Assembly: GCF_026278245.1 (NCBI RefSeq)
Contig: NZ_CP111079.1
Coordinates: forward strand, 3,350,501-3,414,500
Length of the DNA: 64,000 bases
Direction: 5' to 3'
From: Pontibacter kalidii
GTDB taxonomy: Bacteria; Bacteroidota; Bacteroidia; Cytophagales; Hymenobacteraceae
The notes under the pieces are model-generated. The model saw only the letters and a program-made list of their open reading frames with translations. It searched no databases and had not been told where the DNA came from. The translations under genes and the position numbers were made by a program. This document shows positions 62,985 through 64,000 of the stretch, piece by piece (position 1 is the first letter of the stretch; each line of letters begins with the position of its first letter).

Positions 62985-64000
62985 TTAACCTACCTGCTTA
63001 AACAGGTCCAGTTGTTGGGTGAGCAGGGTGCTGCGCACCGATCCCTCGCCAAACAATATCTTTCTGCGGATAAGCTCCGACGCATACTCCTGACGCTGTA
63101 GGCTTTTGGTCTGGCAGGTGATAAAATACTTCGCCCGCTTCAGCACCACGCCCATCTGCCGCAAGTGCTCAAAGTGGAGCGGCGTAAACCTTCTGGCCGA
63201 CACGATCTTCTGTGCGCTTTTTACCCCAATGCCCGGCACCCGCAGGATCAGCTCATAGTCTGCCGTATTCAGCTCCACCGGAAACGCGTGGCGGTTGCGC
63301 AGCGCCCAGCCCAGCTTCGGGTCTATGTCCAGATCCAGGTGCGGATGCTGCTCATCCACAATCTCCCTGGCCTCAAAGCCGTAGAAGCGCATCAGCCAAT
63401 CGGCCTGGTAAATGCGATTCTCGCGTATAATGGGCGGCTCCGTGGTGATCGGCAGGCGGTTGTCGCTGCTGATAGGCACGTAGCCGGAGTAGTACACGCG
63501 CTTCAGGCTGTAGTCTTTGTAGAGCTGGCTCGAGAGCTGCAGGATCTGGTGGTCGTTCTCGGCCGAGGCGCCCACAATCAGCTGCGTGCTCTGCCCCGCC
63601 GGCGCAAAGCCCGGTGCCGACTTAAACAGCTTCTTCTCCTCGTTGGCCTGCACCAGTTGCCGCTTTATGCTGCCCATAGGTTCCAGCACTTCCTTATAGC
63701 TCTTCTCCGGGGCCAGTTGCTGCAGGCTCACTTCTGAGGGCAGCTCAATGTTCACGCTCAGTCTGTCTGCGTACAGCCCCGCCTCCTTTATCAGCTCCTC
63801 GCTGGCACCCGGTATGGTTTTCAGATGGATGTAGCCGTTGAACCTGTGCTCCTGCCGCAGCTTTTTGGCCACCCGCACCAGCCGCTCCATCGTATAATCC
63901 GCATTTTTGAAGATGCCCGAGCTCAGGAACAAGCCCTCGATGTAGTTGCGGCGGTAAAAGTTGATCGTCAGGTCTACCACCTCCTGCACTGTGAAGGCGG
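62985..64000 (-). CDS. TIGR03916-type DNA modification/repair radical-SAM protein (C-terminal part)
   Basis: The frame is open to the window edge; the N-terminus with the CxxxCxxC iron-sulfur motif lies outside. The visible part shows the radical-SAM barrel (GLFLSSGIFKNADYTMERLV; HLKTIPGASEELI), IVGASAENDHQIL, and a C-terminal helix-hairpin-helix (LILRVPGIGVKSAQKIVSARR) that suggests DNA contact. Works with the TIGR03915 protein by family context. Confidence 0.9.
   Translation of the reverse strand, partial: AFTVQEVVDLTINFYRRNYIEGLFLSSGIFKNADYTMERLVRVAKKLRQEHRFNGYIHLKTIPGASEELIKEAGLYADRLSVNIELPSEVSLQQLAPEKSYKEVLEPMGSIKRQLVQANEEKKLFKSAPGFAPAGQSTQLIVGASAENDHQILQLSSQLYKDYSLKRVYYSGYVPISSDNRLPITTEPPIIRENRIYQADWLMRFYGFEAREIVDEQHPHLDLDIDPKLGWALRNRHAFPVELNTADYELILRVPGIGVKSAQKIVSARRFTPLHFEHLRQMGVVLKRAKYFITCQTKSLQRQEYASELIRRKILFGEGSVRSTLLTQQLDLFKQVG

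Overview
The window looks like chromosome of a Bacteroidota bacterium, most likely Cytophagales/Hymenobacteraceae (Pontibacter-like). This is inferred from the SusC/SusD pair, the TonB receptor with DUF4249 partner, S46 dipeptidyl-peptidase, DUF5687 permease, PorV/PorQ-like and helix-hairpin-helix barrel proteins, DUF3857/transglutaminase proteins, many short lipoproteins with Cys lipoboxes, and the near absence of Shine-Dalgarno sequences. No rRNA gene is present to settle the genus.

Region 1 (1-11,442) is the right end of an integrated genetic element. It carries a Bacteroidota tyrosine integrase, an unknown protein, a helix-turn-helix (excisionase-type) regulator, a P4-type primase/helicase, a DUF6371 zinc-finger/toprim protein, and a type I restriction-modification operon (half-size S-like protein, HsdM, a GIY-YIG nuclease, HsdS, HsdR running off the left edge). 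It ends at the 3' half of a tRNA-Ala(GGC) gene with that gene's terminator, the expected attachment-site remnant. Just beyond sits a complete two-ORF insertion sequence (11,554-12,983) with 27-bp inverted repeats and a perfect 8-bp target duplication.

Region 2 (13-32.6 kb) is ordinary chromosome: a PQQ-type sugar dehydrogenase, cysE-cysM for cysteine synthesis, an MFS transporter, a HEAT-cyclophilin lipoprotein, thioredoxin-like, epimerase, AraC, OsmC and acetyltransferase genes, and an ABC ATPase with its DUF5687 membrane partner. Region 3 (32.6-50 kb) holds secreted and outer-membrane nutrient functions: S46 peptidase, yidD, GH20 hexosaminidase, TonB receptor/DUF4249 pair, and a four-gene susC-susD-lipoprotein operon. 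Region 4 (50-64 kb) has outer-membrane barrel proteins, a probable organoarsenical-resistance group (arsI, arsN1-like, and a cysteine-rich sigZ), two DUF3857/transglutaminase proteins (one lacking catalytic residues), and a radical-SAM/TIGR03915 DNA-metabolism pair leaving the right edge.

The most unusual content is not protein coding. (a) The 7-mer TATACTT/AAGTATA is scattered at very high density through genes and spacers of the chromosome but is nearly absent from the integrated element and from the susCD operon. (b) A 254-267-bp repeat occurs four times in long spacers; its stems change sequence while keeping pairing, so it looks like a mobile or dispersed structured RNA. (c) A 70-bp three-hairpin repeat, a single-hairpin GCGCCA repeat and a GAGTTAR heptad repeat share the same spacers. 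I found no CRISPR array.
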